DNA from: Verrucomicrobiaceae bacterium
GTDB taxonomy: Bacteria > Verrucomicrobiota > Verrucomicrobiia > Verrucomicrobiales > Verrucomicrobiaceae
Assembly: GCA_019694165.1 (NCBI GenBank)
Contig: JAIBCL010000015.1
Coordinates: forward strand, 62,001-126,000
Direction of reading: 5' to 3'
DNA: 64,000 nt
Position numbers and translations under genes: made by a program. Shown here in pieces: positions 24,978 through 33,769 of this stretch. The notes beneath the pieces were generated by a model, which did not search any database, was not told where the DNA came from, and saw nothing but the letters and a program-made list of their open reading frames with translations. The stretch's first letter is position 1, and each line of letters opens with the position of its first letter.

Positions 24978-25874
24978 TCAGCTCACCATTCGCACAATCG
25001 CCGCTTTCTGGGCGTGGAGGCGATTCTCGGCCTGGTCGAAGATCACGCCGGCGTGTTCTTCCATGACGTCGTTGGTGATTTCTTTTCCGCGATACGCAGG
25101 CAGGCAGTGCATGACGATGGCCTTCTTCTTTGCGGCAGAAACGAGCACGTCGTCGATTTGATACGGCGCGAGGACTTTGATGCGATCGGCTGACTCGGCT
25201 TCCTTGCCCATGCTGACCCACACGTCGGTGTAGAGCACATCACAACCGGCCACAGCCTTCAGCGGATTCTCTTCGACGCGGACGTGCTTGGTGCGGACGC
25301 GCTTCATGAAGGCGGCGTCGGGCTGGAAGGCTTTCGGCGCGCCGATGACGAGTTCGAATCCGAGCTTCGCGGCAGCCCAGATCCATGAGCGGGCGACGTT
25401 GCAATCACCATCGCCGAGGAAACAGACGCGTTTGCCTTTCCAGCCGCCGAGACGCTGACGGATGGTGAGGAGATCGGCGAGAATCTGGCAGGGATGCTCT
25501 TCGTCGGTCAGCGCGTTGATCGTCGGGATGCCGCTGAAGCGCGCGAATTCCTCGACATCGGTCTGCGCATAGGTGCGAATGACTGCACCGTGCACCATGC
25601 GGCCCATCACGCGGGCGGTGTCTTTCGCGGGCTCGCCGCGGCCGAGCTGCATGTCGGCACCGGACATGAACATCGGACTGCCGCCGAGTTCGCGAATGCC
25701 GACCTCGAAGCTGACGCGCGTGCGCGTGGACGATTTGTTGAAGATGAGCGCCCAGAACTGGCCGGCGAGCACCTGCGGCGACTTGGCGCGGTTCTTCTTC
25801 AGTTCAGCGGCCAGCGTGACGATCTTTTCGATCTCCTTGGCCGTGAGTTCTTCGATGGAAAGCAGGTTCTTCAT
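24978..25874 (-). CDS. argF: Ornithine carbamoyltransferase
   Basis: ArgF joins carbamoyl phosphate and ornithine to citrulline, step six of arginine synthesis. The carbamoyl-phosphate site STRTRVSFE is near residue 50, the HPCQ loop near residue 130, the ornithine-binding motif SMG near residue 230, and HCLPAYRG near residue 265. The start at 25874 (MKNLLSIEEL) matches family N-termini; the longer open frame upstream has no such character. At 298 residues it is full length. It is last in the minus-strand arginine cluster, separated from argD by an opposite-strand DUF4058 gene, so it must have its own promoter or rely on read-through. Confidence 0.96.
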   Translation of the reverse strand: MKNLLSIEELTAKEIEKIVTLAAELKKNRAKSPQVLAGQFWALIFNKSSTRTRVSFEVGIRELGGSPMFMSGADMQLGRGEPAKDTARVMGRMVHGAVIRTYAQTDVEEFARFSGIPTINALTDEEHPCQILADLLTIRQRLGGWKGKRVCFLGDGDCNVARSWIWAAAKLGFELVIGAPKAFQPDAAFMKRVRTKHVRVEENPLKAVAGCDVLYTDVWVSMGKEAESADRIKVLAPYQIDDVLVSAAKKKAIVMHCLPAYRGKEITNDVMEEHAGVIFDQAENRLHAQKAAIVRMVS

Positions 25875-25980
25875 TGTCCGAAAGGGCGGGCAGTGTCCAT
25901 CGGCACACCCCAATGGCAAATCAAGAATGCTTCCACGGAAAGACGGTTGCCCGGGCGCATGGCTTGCGGCACGTTCGCCC

Positions 25981-26823
25981 ATGACCTTGGAGACCAAGAG
26001 TCCTTTTCCCGGCTGCGATCCCTACCTGCAAAGGCGGTGGGAGAGCTGCCATGTCGATATGATCACCGCGCTGCGTGATCAGATGCGCGGGCGCCTGCCG
26101 GCGGGACTTCGTTCGCGCATTGAGTCCCGCATCTATCTTGAGGAGACTGATCCTGACGGCAGGGTAAAGCGAAGCAACGTAAAGCCCGATGCGATCATCT
26201 TGGAGCACGCAGGCCACCGTCCGCGCCCCGGCGCGGAGACGGCGGGATCGTGGTCCGGAGCGAACGACCAGGAAGCCGACACGCTCGTGGCGGAGCCGCT
26301 CAATTTCGAGACCATCCCCGTCGAAATGAAGGAGCGCTACATCGACATCGTGGATGTGAACGATGGAGGTCGCATTGTCACCAGCATCGAAGTGCTCAGT
26401 CCCGCCAACAAGTATTCGCCCGGCTTTGAGATGTTTCGCAAGAAGCAGGACACGATGCGTGACGGCGGCGTGAACTTGCTGGAGATCGATTTGATCCGAG
26501 GTGGCGCGCGCGCCATATCCGCTCCGGCGCAGCTTCAAGACGCTGCTCCCGACATTCTCTTCAGGGTCGTCTTGCTCCCTGCGTGGAAATCCTCTGGCAC
26601 GCTGTATGCGCTGACGTTGCGTCATCGGCTGCCGGTTGTGGATCTGCCTTTGCGCAAGACGGATCCTCCCTTGAGCCTCGATCTTCAGATGATGCACGAC
26701 ATTGCCTATGACCGCGGTGAGTTCGCCATCGATGTGGATTATCGCAAGGAGCCGGACCCGCCGCTGCCTGCTCCCGATGCCGCGTGGGCTGACGCGATGC
26801 TCAAGCGAAAAGGTTTGCGGTGA
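25981..26823 (+). CDS. DUF4058 family protein
   Basis: A 280-residue protein that starts with the family hallmark SPFPGCDPYLQ and continues with RLPAGLRSRIESRIYLEE, ERYIDIVDVNDGGRIVTSIE, EVLSPANKYSPGFEMFRKKQ and NLLEIDLIRGG. DUF4058 proteins are frequent in cyanobacteria and PVC bacteria and have no established function. The conserved E-V-L-S-P-x-N-K and E-I-D-L-R blocks resemble a PD-(D/E)xK nuclease-like core, an inference of mine. The gene lies opposite to the arginine genes and splits argD from argF; its stop is 17 nt from that of argD. Insertion of a mobile or dispensable gene into the operon is plausible. Confidence 0.87.
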   Translation: MTLETKSPFPGCDPYLQRRWESCHVDMITALRDQMRGRLPAGLRSRIESRIYLEETDPDGRVKRSNVKPDAIILEHAGHRPRPGAETAGSWSGANDQEADTLVAEPLNFETIPVEMKERYIDIVDVNDGGRIVTSIEVLSPANKYSPGFEMFRKKQDTMRDGGVNLLEIDLIRGGARAISAPAQLQDAAPDILFRVVLLPAWKSSGTLYALTLRHRLPVVDLPLRKTDPPLSLDLQMMHDIAYDRGEFAIDVDYRKEPDPPLPAPDAAWADAMLKRKGLR

Positions 26824-26840
26824 GCGTTGGTTGCTGGGCG

Positions 26841-28109
26841 TCAGGCAAGCGCGGAAAGCACAGCGCTCATGATGCGCAGCGCCTCGGCGGCTTCGGACTG
26901 CGTGATGTTGAGCGGCGGCAGCCAGCGGACGACGGAGGGTCCGGCGGGCACGGTCATCAATCCGGCATCGAGCAGCTTGCGAGCCACGAAGATGGAAGCG
27001 GGACGACCGCTCGCCTTGCATTCCTCGCCCGCGGCGACGGCTGCTTCGTTCAGCTCAAAGCCGATGAATAGCCCGAACTGTCGGATGGTGTTGATGAACG
27101 GACTGTTCCACTTCGCGGCTTCGCCAGCGATCCACGCGCCGAGCTTGCGACTGTTGGCGCAGAGGTCTTCGCGCAAAATGGTACCGATGGTGGCGAGGCC
27201 GACGGCACATGCGAGCGGCGAACCGCCATACGTGGTGCCGTGGGAGCCGGGGCCAAGGAGAGCGGAGAGCGTCTCGACTGGTGCCGACGCGTGCTTGATC
27301 GAGCGATCATTGACCCAGAATGAGCCGAGCGGGAAACCGCTGCCGATCGCTTTTGCCCAACTGACGGCATCGGGCACGATTTCGTTGCCGGGAATGATCG
27401 CGCGCCAGCCGGCCATCTCGCCCGCGCGGCCAAAGCTGCACTGCACTTCGTCGAGGAGCAGAAGAAGGTCGTTGGTTTTGCAGAGATCGGCGGCAGCGCG
27501 GAGGAACTCGGGCGTCGCGGGATTCACGCCGCTCTCGCCCTGGATGGGTTCGAGCAAAATGGCGACGGTGTTTTTGTTCACCGCCTTCTTGAGCGCCTCG
27601 ACATCATTGAAGGGCACATAGACGAAGCCGGGCACGAGAGGACCGAAGCCGCCGTGAATTTTCTCCTGCGCCGTCGCGGTCATCGCGCCGAATGTCCGAC
27701 CGTGGAATGAGCCGCTGAAGGTGATGATCTCGAAGCGGCCACCGGTGTAGTGACCGTATTTGCGAGCGAGCTTGATGAGTCCTTCGTTCGCCTCGGCGCC
27801 GCTGTTGCAGAAGAAGCATTTACCGGGAATGCCGACGACATTTTCGACGAGCATCTGCGCGAGTTCGGCCTGCTTGTCGATGCAATACCAGTTTGAGACG
27901 TGGATGAGCGTCGACGCTTGTTTTGTGATCGCTTCCGTCACCGCGGGATGGCAATGACCGAGCGGGCACACGGCCACGCCGCCGGCGAAGTCGAGATACT
28001 TTTTCCCGTCGCGATCCCACACATACGATCCCTCTCCTCGCACCGGCCACACATCGTAGCGGCCGTAGTTCGGGAGGACGTATTGTTTGAGTTGTTCGTC
28101 GTGGGTCAT
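26841..28109 (-). CDS. argD: Acetylornithine aminotransferase
   Basis: A class III PLP aminotransferase of 422 residues that makes N-acetylornithine from the semialdehyde, with glutamate as amino donor. Marks: FFCNSGAEANEGLIKLARK for phosphate binding, GSFHGRTFGAMTAT, LLLDEVQCSFGRAG with the Asp that holds the pyridine nitrogen, and SWAKAIGSGFPLG with the PLP lysine. The start at 28109 (MTHDEQLKQYV) was chosen because the longer frame has no homologous-looking extension. It follows argB by 43 nt in the same direction and should share its transcript. Confidence 0.96.
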   Translation of the reverse strand: MTHDEQLKQYVLPNYGRYDVWPVRGEGSYVWDRDGKKYLDFAGGVAVCPLGHCHPAVTEAITKQASTLIHVSNWYCIDKQAELAQMLVENVVGIPGKCFFCNSGAEANEGLIKLARKYGHYTGGRFEIITFSGSFHGRTFGAMTATAQEKIHGGFGPLVPGFVYVPFNDVEALKKAVNKNTVAILLEPIQGESGVNPATPEFLRAAADLCKTNDLLLLLDEVQCSFGRAGEMAGWRAIIPGNEIVPDAVSWAKAIGSGFPLGSFWVNDRSIKHASAPVETLSALLGPGSHGTTYGGSPLACAVGLATIGTILREDLCANSRKLGAWIAGEAAKWNSPFINTIRQFGLFIGFELNEAAVAAGEECKASGRPASIFVARKLLDAGLMTVPAGPSVVRWLPPLNITQSEAAEALRIMSAVLSALA

Positions 28110-28152
28110 GGAAGGAAAAGACAAAACGGTCGAAGCGACCAGGCGGTAAGAA

Positions 28153-29007
28153 TTAAAGAACGATCTCCGTGCCAATCCCGACGTCGGTAAAGATCTCCAG
28201 GATGAGCGCGTGTGGGATGCGGCCGTCGATGAGGTGGACCTTGCCGACTCCGCCGCGAAGCGAGGCGAGCGATGAGTCCACCTTCGGAATCATGCCGCCG
28301 CTGATGATGCCGTCGGCTTTGAGTTTGTCGATGGCGGCAGGATTGAGGCTCGGGATGAGCGTGGATTCGTCCTTCGGATCGCGCATCACGCCGAGCACGT
28401 CGCTGAGGAAGATCAGCTTCGTCGCCTTCAGTCGCGTGGCGAGCGCGCACGCGGCGAGATCGGCATTCACATTCAGCGTGCGACCCGATGTCGTCTCGCG
28501 AGCGACGGGCGACACGACAGGCACGAATTCACCGGCGACAGCGGCCTGGATCAAACCGAGACGGCAATCCGTCACCTCGCCCACCCAGCCGAGTTCGCCT
28601 TTCATTTTCTCGCCGGCGAAGACTTCGGTGCCCGGAATGCCGACGGCCTTGCCACCGAAGGCATTGATCTTCGTGACGATCTCCGGGTTGATGACACGAG
28701 CGAGCGTGTCTTCGACGATCTTGATCGTCTCTTCATCCGTCACGCGCATCCCATTCACGAAGCGCGCTTGCAGACCCGCATCGTTCATCGCCTTCGAGAT
28801 CGCCTTGCCGCCGCCGTGAACGATCACGGGATTGATGCCGACAGCTTCGAGGAAAACCACGTCGCGCAAAAACCGATCGACCAACGCCGGATCTTCCATC
28901 GCGCTGCCGCCCACCTTGATCAGGAACGTGCAACCGCGGAAGCTCTGCATATACGGCAGCGCTTCGATGAGAGTGGCGGCTTTGGCGGTGTAGGCGTCGA
29001 GGGACAT
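28153..29007 (-). CDS. argB: Acetylglutamate kinase
   Basis: ArgB phosphorylates N-acetylglutamate, the second step of the pathway. The amino acid kinase fold is clear: FLIKVGGSAM at the N-terminus, VIVHGGGKAIS with the Gly-rich loop, the RFVNGMRVTDEET substrate site, NVNADLAACALA, and KLIFLSDVLGVM. The length of 284 residues is normal. The N-terminal helix present in arginine-inhibited ArgB forms (about 20 residues before the first strand) is there, so feedback control is possible. It precedes argD by 43 nt and is separated from argJ by an inserted opposite-strand gene with flanking repeats. Confidence 0.96.
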   Translation of the reverse strand: MSLDAYTAKAATLIEALPYMQSFRGCTFLIKVGGSAMEDPALVDRFLRDVVFLEAVGINPVIVHGGGKAISKAMNDAGLQARFVNGMRVTDEETIKIVEDTLARVINPEIVTKINAFGGKAVGIPGTEVFAGEKMKGELGWVGEVTDCRLGLIQAAVAGEFVPVVSPVARETTSGRTLNVNADLAACALATRLKATKLIFLSDVLGVMRDPKDESTLIPSLNPAAIDKLKADGIISGGMIPKVDSSLASLRGGVGKVHLIDGRIPHALILEIFTDVGIGTEIVL

Positions 29008-29018
29008 GGGGAAGAAGA

Positions 29019-29509
29019 CAGAGGTCAGAGGTCAGAGGTCAGAGCTGCAGGGATCAGAGGCACAGAGGCAACACGTTGGGTGAAATTTGCTGGTTGCATC
29101 TGGGGCTGAATGTTAAAAGCAGACATGGAAATCAGATCGGCAAAGGACCTCATTGTTTACAAGAAGGCTTATGACCTGGCGATGGACATCTTCCGTGCGT
29201 CCAAACGCTTCCCTGCCGAGGAGAAGTACTCGCTGACCAGCCAGATCCGCCGCTCTTCACGCTCGGTCTGCCACAATCTGCGAGAAGCATGGGCGAAGCG
29301 CCGGTATGAGGCGCACTTTGTTTCCAAGCTCACCGATTGCGATGGTGAGAACAGCGAAACGGATACCTCCCTCGATTTCGCGTTCGACAGCGGATACCTC
29401 ACGCGCGAGGAGCACGTGAGTTTCACCTCTCGAAATGCTGAAGTGGGAAAAATGCTGGGAAGCATGATCAATGACCCGGAAAAGTTTTTGCTGAAGCTCT
29501 GACTTCTGA
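29019..29509. mobile_element. Possible small mobile unit: four-helix-bundle gene between inverted repeats
   Basis: The left side has four tandem copies of CAGAGGT (29019-29046, last copy imperfect). TCAGAGGTCAGAGCT at 29032-29046 is inverted, with one mismatch, as AGCTCTGACTTCTGA at 29495-29509. The right repeat overlaps the stop of the enclosed gene. More TCTG/CAGAGG-rich sequence follows to 29534. The unit sits between argB and argJ and looks inserted. No transposase is inside, so movement would need help from elsewhere. Confidence 0.45.
29110..29502 (+). CDS. Four-helix-bundle protein (S23/IVS family)
   Basis: This 130-residue protein belongs to the four-helix-bundle family first seen as products of intervening sequences in 23S rRNA genes. 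The N-terminal SAKDLIVYKKAYDLAMDIF helix, the RFPAEEKYSLTSQIRRSSRSV segment split by a turn, NLREAWAKRRYEAHF, and the final MLGSMINDPEKFL are all typical. A second ATG at 29125 (MEIRSAKDL) may be the real start. The fold matches Avd, the accessory protein of diversity-generating retroelements, but no reverse transcriptase or variable repeat is near. It is opposite in direction to the arginine genes on both sides and lies between inverted repeats, so it appears to be an insertion. Confidence 0.85.
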   Translation: MLKADMEIRSAKDLIVYKKAYDLAMDIFRASKRFPAEEKYSLTSQIRRSSRSVCHNLREAWAKRRYEAHFVSKLTDCDGENSETDTSLDFAFDSGYLTREEHVSFTSRNAEVGKMLGSMINDPEKFLLKL

Positions 29510-29532
29510 TCGCTGAGGCTCTGGCCTCTGCC

Positions 29533-30819
29533 TCATGCGAGACCCTTTTGTCGCTTCGTGTGCACGGCTGCCGAGTACTCGGCGGCGTTGAAATCGACGT
29601 ACTCTTCCGACAGGTCGGTGGTGTACACGTCATAGTTCGCGCTGCCGAGATTGAGGTCGATGGTCACGGCGAACTTTGGCTGCTTTACGATCTTCTCGAG
29701 TTCCGCGACAGGCGTCTTGCTCACGAGACCGCCTTTGCAGGCGATGAGACCACCGAAGTAGATGTCGATGAGTTCTTCGCGAATGCGCGCGCCGGAGTAG
29801 CCGACGGCGTGAATCACGCGGCCCCAATTCGGGTCGCTGCCATGCCACGAGCACTTCACGAGAAGCGACTTCGCCACGGCTTCGGCTGCCTTGCGGGCAT
29901 CAGCCTGCGTGCGGGCGTTGCGGACGCGGATCTCGACGAACTTCGTGACGCGCTCGCCGTCGCCGACCATCATCTTCGCGAGCTCGAGCATCACTTTGTG
30001 CAGCGCGCAGCGGAAGAGCTCGGCTTCTTCGGATCCTTTCTTGATCGCGGGCATGTCGGCCTGTCCGTTCGCCATCACGATCACGGTGTCGTTCGTACTC
30101 GTGTCGCCGTCGATGGTGATGCGATTGAACGACATGTCCGTCGCGTGACGCACGGCCTTGTTCATCTCCGCCTTGCCGATCTTCGCATCAGTCGTGATGA
30201 AGCACAGCATCGTGGCCATGTTCGGACAAATCATGCCCGCACCTTTGGCGATGCCTCCGACGCGGAAGCTGCCGCCTTTGCACGGCACCTCGATCGCGTA
30301 TGTCTTTGGCTTCGTGTCGCTCGTCATGATCGCGCGTGAAGCTTCGTCGGAGCCACTGTCGCTGATTTTCTCAGCGAGATCGGCGATTCTCGGTGTGATG
30401 CGCTCGATGGGCATGTTCATGCCGATGATGCCGGTGGAACCGACGAGCACCTGACGCATCTTCACGCCCAGCGCTTCCGCAGCGCCGCGAGCCATTGCTT
30501 TCGCATCCTGAATGCCGCGCACGCCGGTGCAGGCGTTCGCATTGCCGCTGTTCGCGATGATGGCGCGGATGTCGCTGTTCTTCAGATGCTGCGCCGAGAG
30601 TTTCACCGGCGCGGCTTTGACCTGGTTCGTCGTGAAGAGTCCGTCGGTGACGGTGGGAGAATCCGAAACGATCAGCGCGAGATCCAGCCGCTCAATCTTG
30701 GGGTTCTTGATGCCGCACGAGATCGCTCCTGCGCGGAAGCCTTTCGGTGCGGTGACGCCTCCTTCGATTTTTTTGAAGGGGACCCTGCAGCATTCTCCAT
30801 CCGTCGTCATTTCCGTCAC
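29533..30819 (-). CDS. argJ: Bifunctional glutamate N-acetyltransferase/ornithine acetyltransferase
   Basis: ArgJ recycles the acetyl group from N-acetylornithine to glutamate, so no separate ArgE is required. The precursor cuts itself before the nucleophile Thr in NMATML (Thr203 here) to give alpha and beta chains. Other marks are KAAPVKLSAQHL, NSGNANACTG with the oxyanion site, GSTGIIGMNMP, and GDTSTNDTV. The 428-residue length is slightly longer than usual because of a short extra N-terminus; starts at the second Met (MTTDGE) are possible. The gene begins 6 nt after argC ends, so the two are translationally close. Confidence 0.96.
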   Translation of the reverse strand: MTEMTTDGECCRVPFKKIEGGVTAPKGFRAGAISCGIKNPKIERLDLALIVSDSPTVTDGLFTTNQVKAAPVKLSAQHLKNSDIRAIIANSGNANACTGVRGIQDAKAMARGAAEALGVKMRQVLVGSTGIIGMNMPIERITPRIADLAEKISDSGSDEASRAIMTSDTKPKTYAIEVPCKGGSFRVGGIAKGAGMICPNMATMLCFITTDAKIGKAEMNKAVRHATDMSFNRITIDGDTSTNDTVIVMANGQADMPAIKKGSEEAELFRCALHKVMLELAKMMVGDGERVTKFVEIRVRNARTQADARKAAEAVAKSLLVKCSWHGSDPNWGRVIHAVGYSGARIREELIDIYFGGLIACKGGLVSKTPVAELEKIVKQPKFAVTIDLNLGSANYDVYTTDLSEEYVDFNAAEYSAAVHTKRQKGLA

Positions 30820-30825
30820 TTCCGG

Positions 30826-31875
30826 TCAAACTCTGAGCAGTCCCGCCGTCTCGGCGAAACCGCACACGAGGTTCATGTTTTGCACGGCCTGTCCGGCCGC
30901 TCCTTTGCCGATGTTGTCCTCGGCGCTCATCAAAATGAGGCGGTCGGCGCGCTCGTCATCGGCCCAGCCGATGTCGCAGAAATTCGTGCCTTCCACGTTC
31001 TTCGTGTCGGCGCTCTTGTTGCGACCGAGCAAGCGCACGAAAGGCTTGTCGCCATACGCCTTCTGCAGCGCTTCTTCGACGTGCTCGATCTCAAAGCCCT
31101 GACGCAGCGTGGCAAAAATCGTGGTGCAGATGCCCGAGTGCACCGGCACGAGATGCGGCACGAAACTGATCGGCACGCGATGACCCGCAGCGAGATTCAG
31201 TTCCTGCCCGATCTCGCTCAAATGGCGATGCACCGGCACGCTGTAGCTGCGCAGGCTGTTCGTCACTTCGCAAAAAAGAAAAGGCACGCTTTCCTTTCTC
31301 CCGCCACCGCTTGCACCGCTCATGCTCGAGACGGCGATCGGGTCATCTTTCAACAGTCCGCCTTGCAGCAGCGGAATGAGCGGCAGCAAAATGCTCGTTG
31401 GATAACAACCCGGGCACGCGATCAGCCGCGCCTTCTTGATTTCCTCCGCGCGAATTTCCGGCAGCGCATACACCGCTTCCTTCAGCAACTCCGGCGCGGG
31501 ATGCTCGTGCGCATAAAACTCCTTGTAGATCTGCGGATCGCGCAAACGGAAGTCGGCGCTGAGGTCGATCACCTTCAGCCCGAGATCGAGTAACGGCTTC
31601 GCATACTCGACCGAAACACCATGCGGCAGCGCCAGAAACGCGATCTCTGCGCCCGCATCCCTGATGCCCTGCGCGTCTGGTGCCGTGAACTTCAGCGTGT
31701 CCGCATTCCCGATGCCACGGAAGCGCGGAAACTCATCCGCGAGCGTCTTTCCGGCGAGCTGGCGCGAAGTCACGGCAACGATTTCCACGTTTGGGTGCTG
31801 GAGCAGCAGGCGCAGCAGTTCCATGCCGGAGTATCCACTGGCGCCGATGACTGCTGTTTTGACCTGCTCTGACAT
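30826..31875 (-). CDS. argC: N-acetyl-gamma-glutamyl-phosphate reductase
   Basis: ArgC reduces N-acetylglutamyl phosphate to the semialdehyde with NADPH. The start at 31875 gives the standard N-terminus with Rossmann motif VIGASGYSGMELLRLL. The active site is in ACPGCYPTS (Cys157), and SGASGGGRK, PHLVPVHSGICTT and NIGKGAAGQAVQN complete the family pattern. At 349 residues it is full length. It is the first gene of the minus-strand arginine cluster, 6 nt ahead of argJ; the promoter should lie in 31876-32076, where it faces the divergent histidinol-phosphatase gene. Confidence 0.96.
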   Translation of the reverse strand: MSEQVKTAVIGASGYSGMELLRLLLQHPNVEIVAVTSRQLAGKTLADEFPRFRGIGNADTLKFTAPDAQGIRDAGAEIAFLALPHGVSVEYAKPLLDLGLKVIDLSADFRLRDPQIYKEFYAHEHPAPELLKEAVYALPEIRAEEIKKARLIACPGCYPTSILLPLIPLLQGGLLKDDPIAVSSMSGASGGGRKESVPFLFCEVTNSLRSYSVPVHRHLSEIGQELNLAAGHRVPISFVPHLVPVHSGICTTIFATLRQGFEIEHVEEALQKAYGDKPFVRLLGRNKSADTKNVEGTNFCDIGWADDERADRLILMSAEDNIGKGAAGQAVQNMNLVCGFAETAGLLRV

Positions 31876-32076
31876 GGAAGGGGGGCGGATTATGAAGAAC
31901 TTGCCGGAGGCTGCAAGATGAATTGGCCTGCGTTTCCGCAGGCGCGACGGAAGTGAATGCGCGGTGAGGGACTCGGTGTTTGCGGGTTCGGGAGCCCGAT
32001 GTTTAGTGGACATGTCCCGCACGCCACAGGGCACTGAACCCCGGCCACCTCAAGCTCACCGTCCGCAGCCATCGCC

Positions 32077-32892
32077 ATGCTCACTGACTACCACACCCAC
32101 ACGCCGCTTTGCCTGCATGCCGAGGGGCATCCGCGTGAGTATGTGCGGCAGGCACGCGAGCGTGGACTGGCGGAGATCGGCCTTTCCGACCACAATCCCA
32201 TGCCGGAGCATTTTGACGACTGGCGGATGCCGATGGCCGATTTCCCGAAGTATCTGGACATCGTTGAGGAGTCGCGCGCCGAGAACCCCGGCTTTCCCGT
32301 GCGGCTGGCGCTGGAGTGCGATTACCTGCCGGGCCGCGAGAGGTGGCTCGAGGAGACGCAGACGCTGGCGGATTGGGATTACCTCATCGGCAGTGTTCAT
32401 TACATCGCGCCCGAGTGGGCCGTGGATGATCCGAAGCACATCTCGCGCTGGAAGGGCCAGGCGGCGGTGGAGGAGATATGGGACGCGTATTGGAAGCTTT
32501 ACGAGCAAAACATCCGCTCCGGCTTCTTCGATTTTTTCGCGCATCCGGATCTGCCGAAGAAGTTTGGCTTCCGGCCCGTTGGCGACCTGCGCCGCTACTA
32601 TGAGCCGGTCATCCAGGCGCTGGCGGATGTGAAAGGCGTGCTCGAGGTCAGCACCGCCGGCCTGCGCAAGGAAGTGGGCGAGATTTATCCGAGCGGAGAG
32701 ATGCTCGACATGGCGTTTGCCGCCGGGGTGCCCATCGTGATCAATTCCGACGCGCACGCGCCGGGCGAAGTGGGGCAGGACTTCGCCAAGGCGCTGGCGC
32801 TCGTGCGCGCCGCCGGCTACCGCAGCACGGTGCGCTATGTGAAGCGCAGGCGCATCGATGTGCCGCTGCCGGAGACATGGCCCGCGTCATGA
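32077..32892 (+). CDS. hisK: PHP-family histidinol-phosphatase
   Basis: This 271-residue enzyme should remove phosphate from histidinol phosphate, the penultimate step of histidine synthesis. The PHP metal site is intact: YHTHTPLC with the first His pair, IGLSDHNPM, LECDYLPG with Glu, GSVHYI, FAHPDLPKKFG, and NSDAHAPGEVG near the C-terminus. The order is the same as in the HisK/HisJ type. The gene overlaps the next one by 16 nt, or by the ATGA motif if the internal start is used, so translation is coupled. Other his genes are absent. A different phosphoester substrate cannot be ruled out. Confidence 0.88.
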   Translation: MLTDYHTHTPLCLHAEGHPREYVRQARERGLAEIGLSDHNPMPEHFDDWRMPMADFPKYLDIVEESRAENPGFPVRLALECDYLPGRERWLEETQTLADWDYLIGSVHYIAPEWAVDDPKHISRWKGQAAVEEIWDAYWKLYEQNIRSGFFDFFAHPDLPKKFGFRPVGDLRRYYEPVIQALADVKGVLEVSTAGLRKEVGEIYPSGEMLDMAFAAGVPIVINSDAHAPGEVGQDFAKALALVRAAGYRSTVRYVKRRRIDVPLPETWPAS

Positions 32893-33749
32893 TTCTCGAT
32901 GCAAGAGACCGCCGAGTCGTGTTCCCACGCCGTCCGCTGGTGATGGGGATCATCAACATCAATGACGATTCCTTCTGCGGCGACGGCACGCTGGACATCG
33001 ACGCCGCCCTGGTGCAAGCCGCCGCCGCCGTCCGGGAAGGCGCGGACATAATCGACATCGGCGCGGAGAGTGCGCGCACGAACCGCGGGCCGATCACCGA
33101 AGAAGAAGAGGCCGGACGTTTGCTGCCGTTCATCGAAGCGTGGAAGGAACTGGCGGAGCGCTCGGTTCCCGCGGATGGCGCGCAGCTCTGGCCGCCGCTG
33201 CTCTCGATCAACACATGGCGCCCCTCCGTCATCGCGCGCGTGCTGCCGCACGGCGGCGACCTGCTCAATGACATCAGCGCGCTGCCCGATGCGGCAAACG
33301 CACGTCTATGCGCGGAGCATGGCGCGGCTCTGCTGATCATGCACAGCATCGGTGCGCCGAAGACGCCGCATACGCATGTGCGGTATCCGGACGTGATGGC
33401 CGTCCTCGATGCGTTCTTCGACGACAAGATCAAGCTCGCCCTGGGCGCCGGAGTGCGTGCGGAGCAGGTCATGATCGATCCGGGCATCGACTTCGCGAAG
33501 CAGAAGGAAGACAATCTGGCGATCTACGCCCGCCTCGACCGGCTGCACCGTTGGGAAAGACCCGTGCTGCTGCCGGTATCGCGCAAGACGGTGATCGGCG
33601 AGGTGCTCGGGCTGCCGGACCCGAAAGACCGCGACGCCGGCACCGTGGCGTGCATCGCCGCCGGAATGAGCCGGGGGGCGCACGTCTTCCGCGTGCACAA
33701 TGTACGTGCGGCCTTTCAGGCGGTGAAGATGCTGCACGCGCTGCAATAG
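32877..33749 (+). CDS. folP: Divergent dihydropteroate synthase
   Basis: A TIM-barrel pterin-binding protein of 290 residues that aligns with DHPS: LVMGIININDDSF in place of the usual MGI-x-N-x-T-P-D-S-F, ADIIDIGAESAR for DIGAESTRPG, LLNDISAL, LLIMHSIGAP, MIDPGIDFAK, and PVLLPVSRKTVIGEVLG with the conserved Ser-Arg-Lys. The loop-1 Thr-Pro is replaced by Asn-Asp, and the STRP of loop 2 is SART, so sulfonamide and pABA contacts may differ. ATG 32889, which overlaps the hisK stop as ATGA, is an equally good start. It could be the sole FolP or a paralogue with another pterin role. Confidence 0.82.
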   Translation: MARVMILDARDRRVVFPRRPLVMGIININDDSFCGDGTLDIDAALVQAAAAVREGADIIDIGAESARTNRGPITEEEEAGRLLPFIEAWKELAERSVPADGAQLWPPLLSINTWRPSVIARVLPHGGDLLNDISALPDAANARLCAEHGAALLIMHSIGAPKTPHTHVRYPDVMAVLDAFFDDKIKLALGAGVRAEQVMIDPGIDFAKQKEDNLAIYARLDRLHRWERPVLLPVSRKTVIGEVLGLPDPKDRDAGTVACIAAGMSRGAHVFRVHNVRAAFQAVKMLHALQ

Positions 33750-33769
33750 CGGGCGCGGGCGATGCGGGG

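Noticed and set aside
29110..29502. Diversity-generating retroelement around the Avd-like gene
   Set aside because: No reverse transcriptase, template repeat or variable repeat is nearby; only the fold is shared with Avd.
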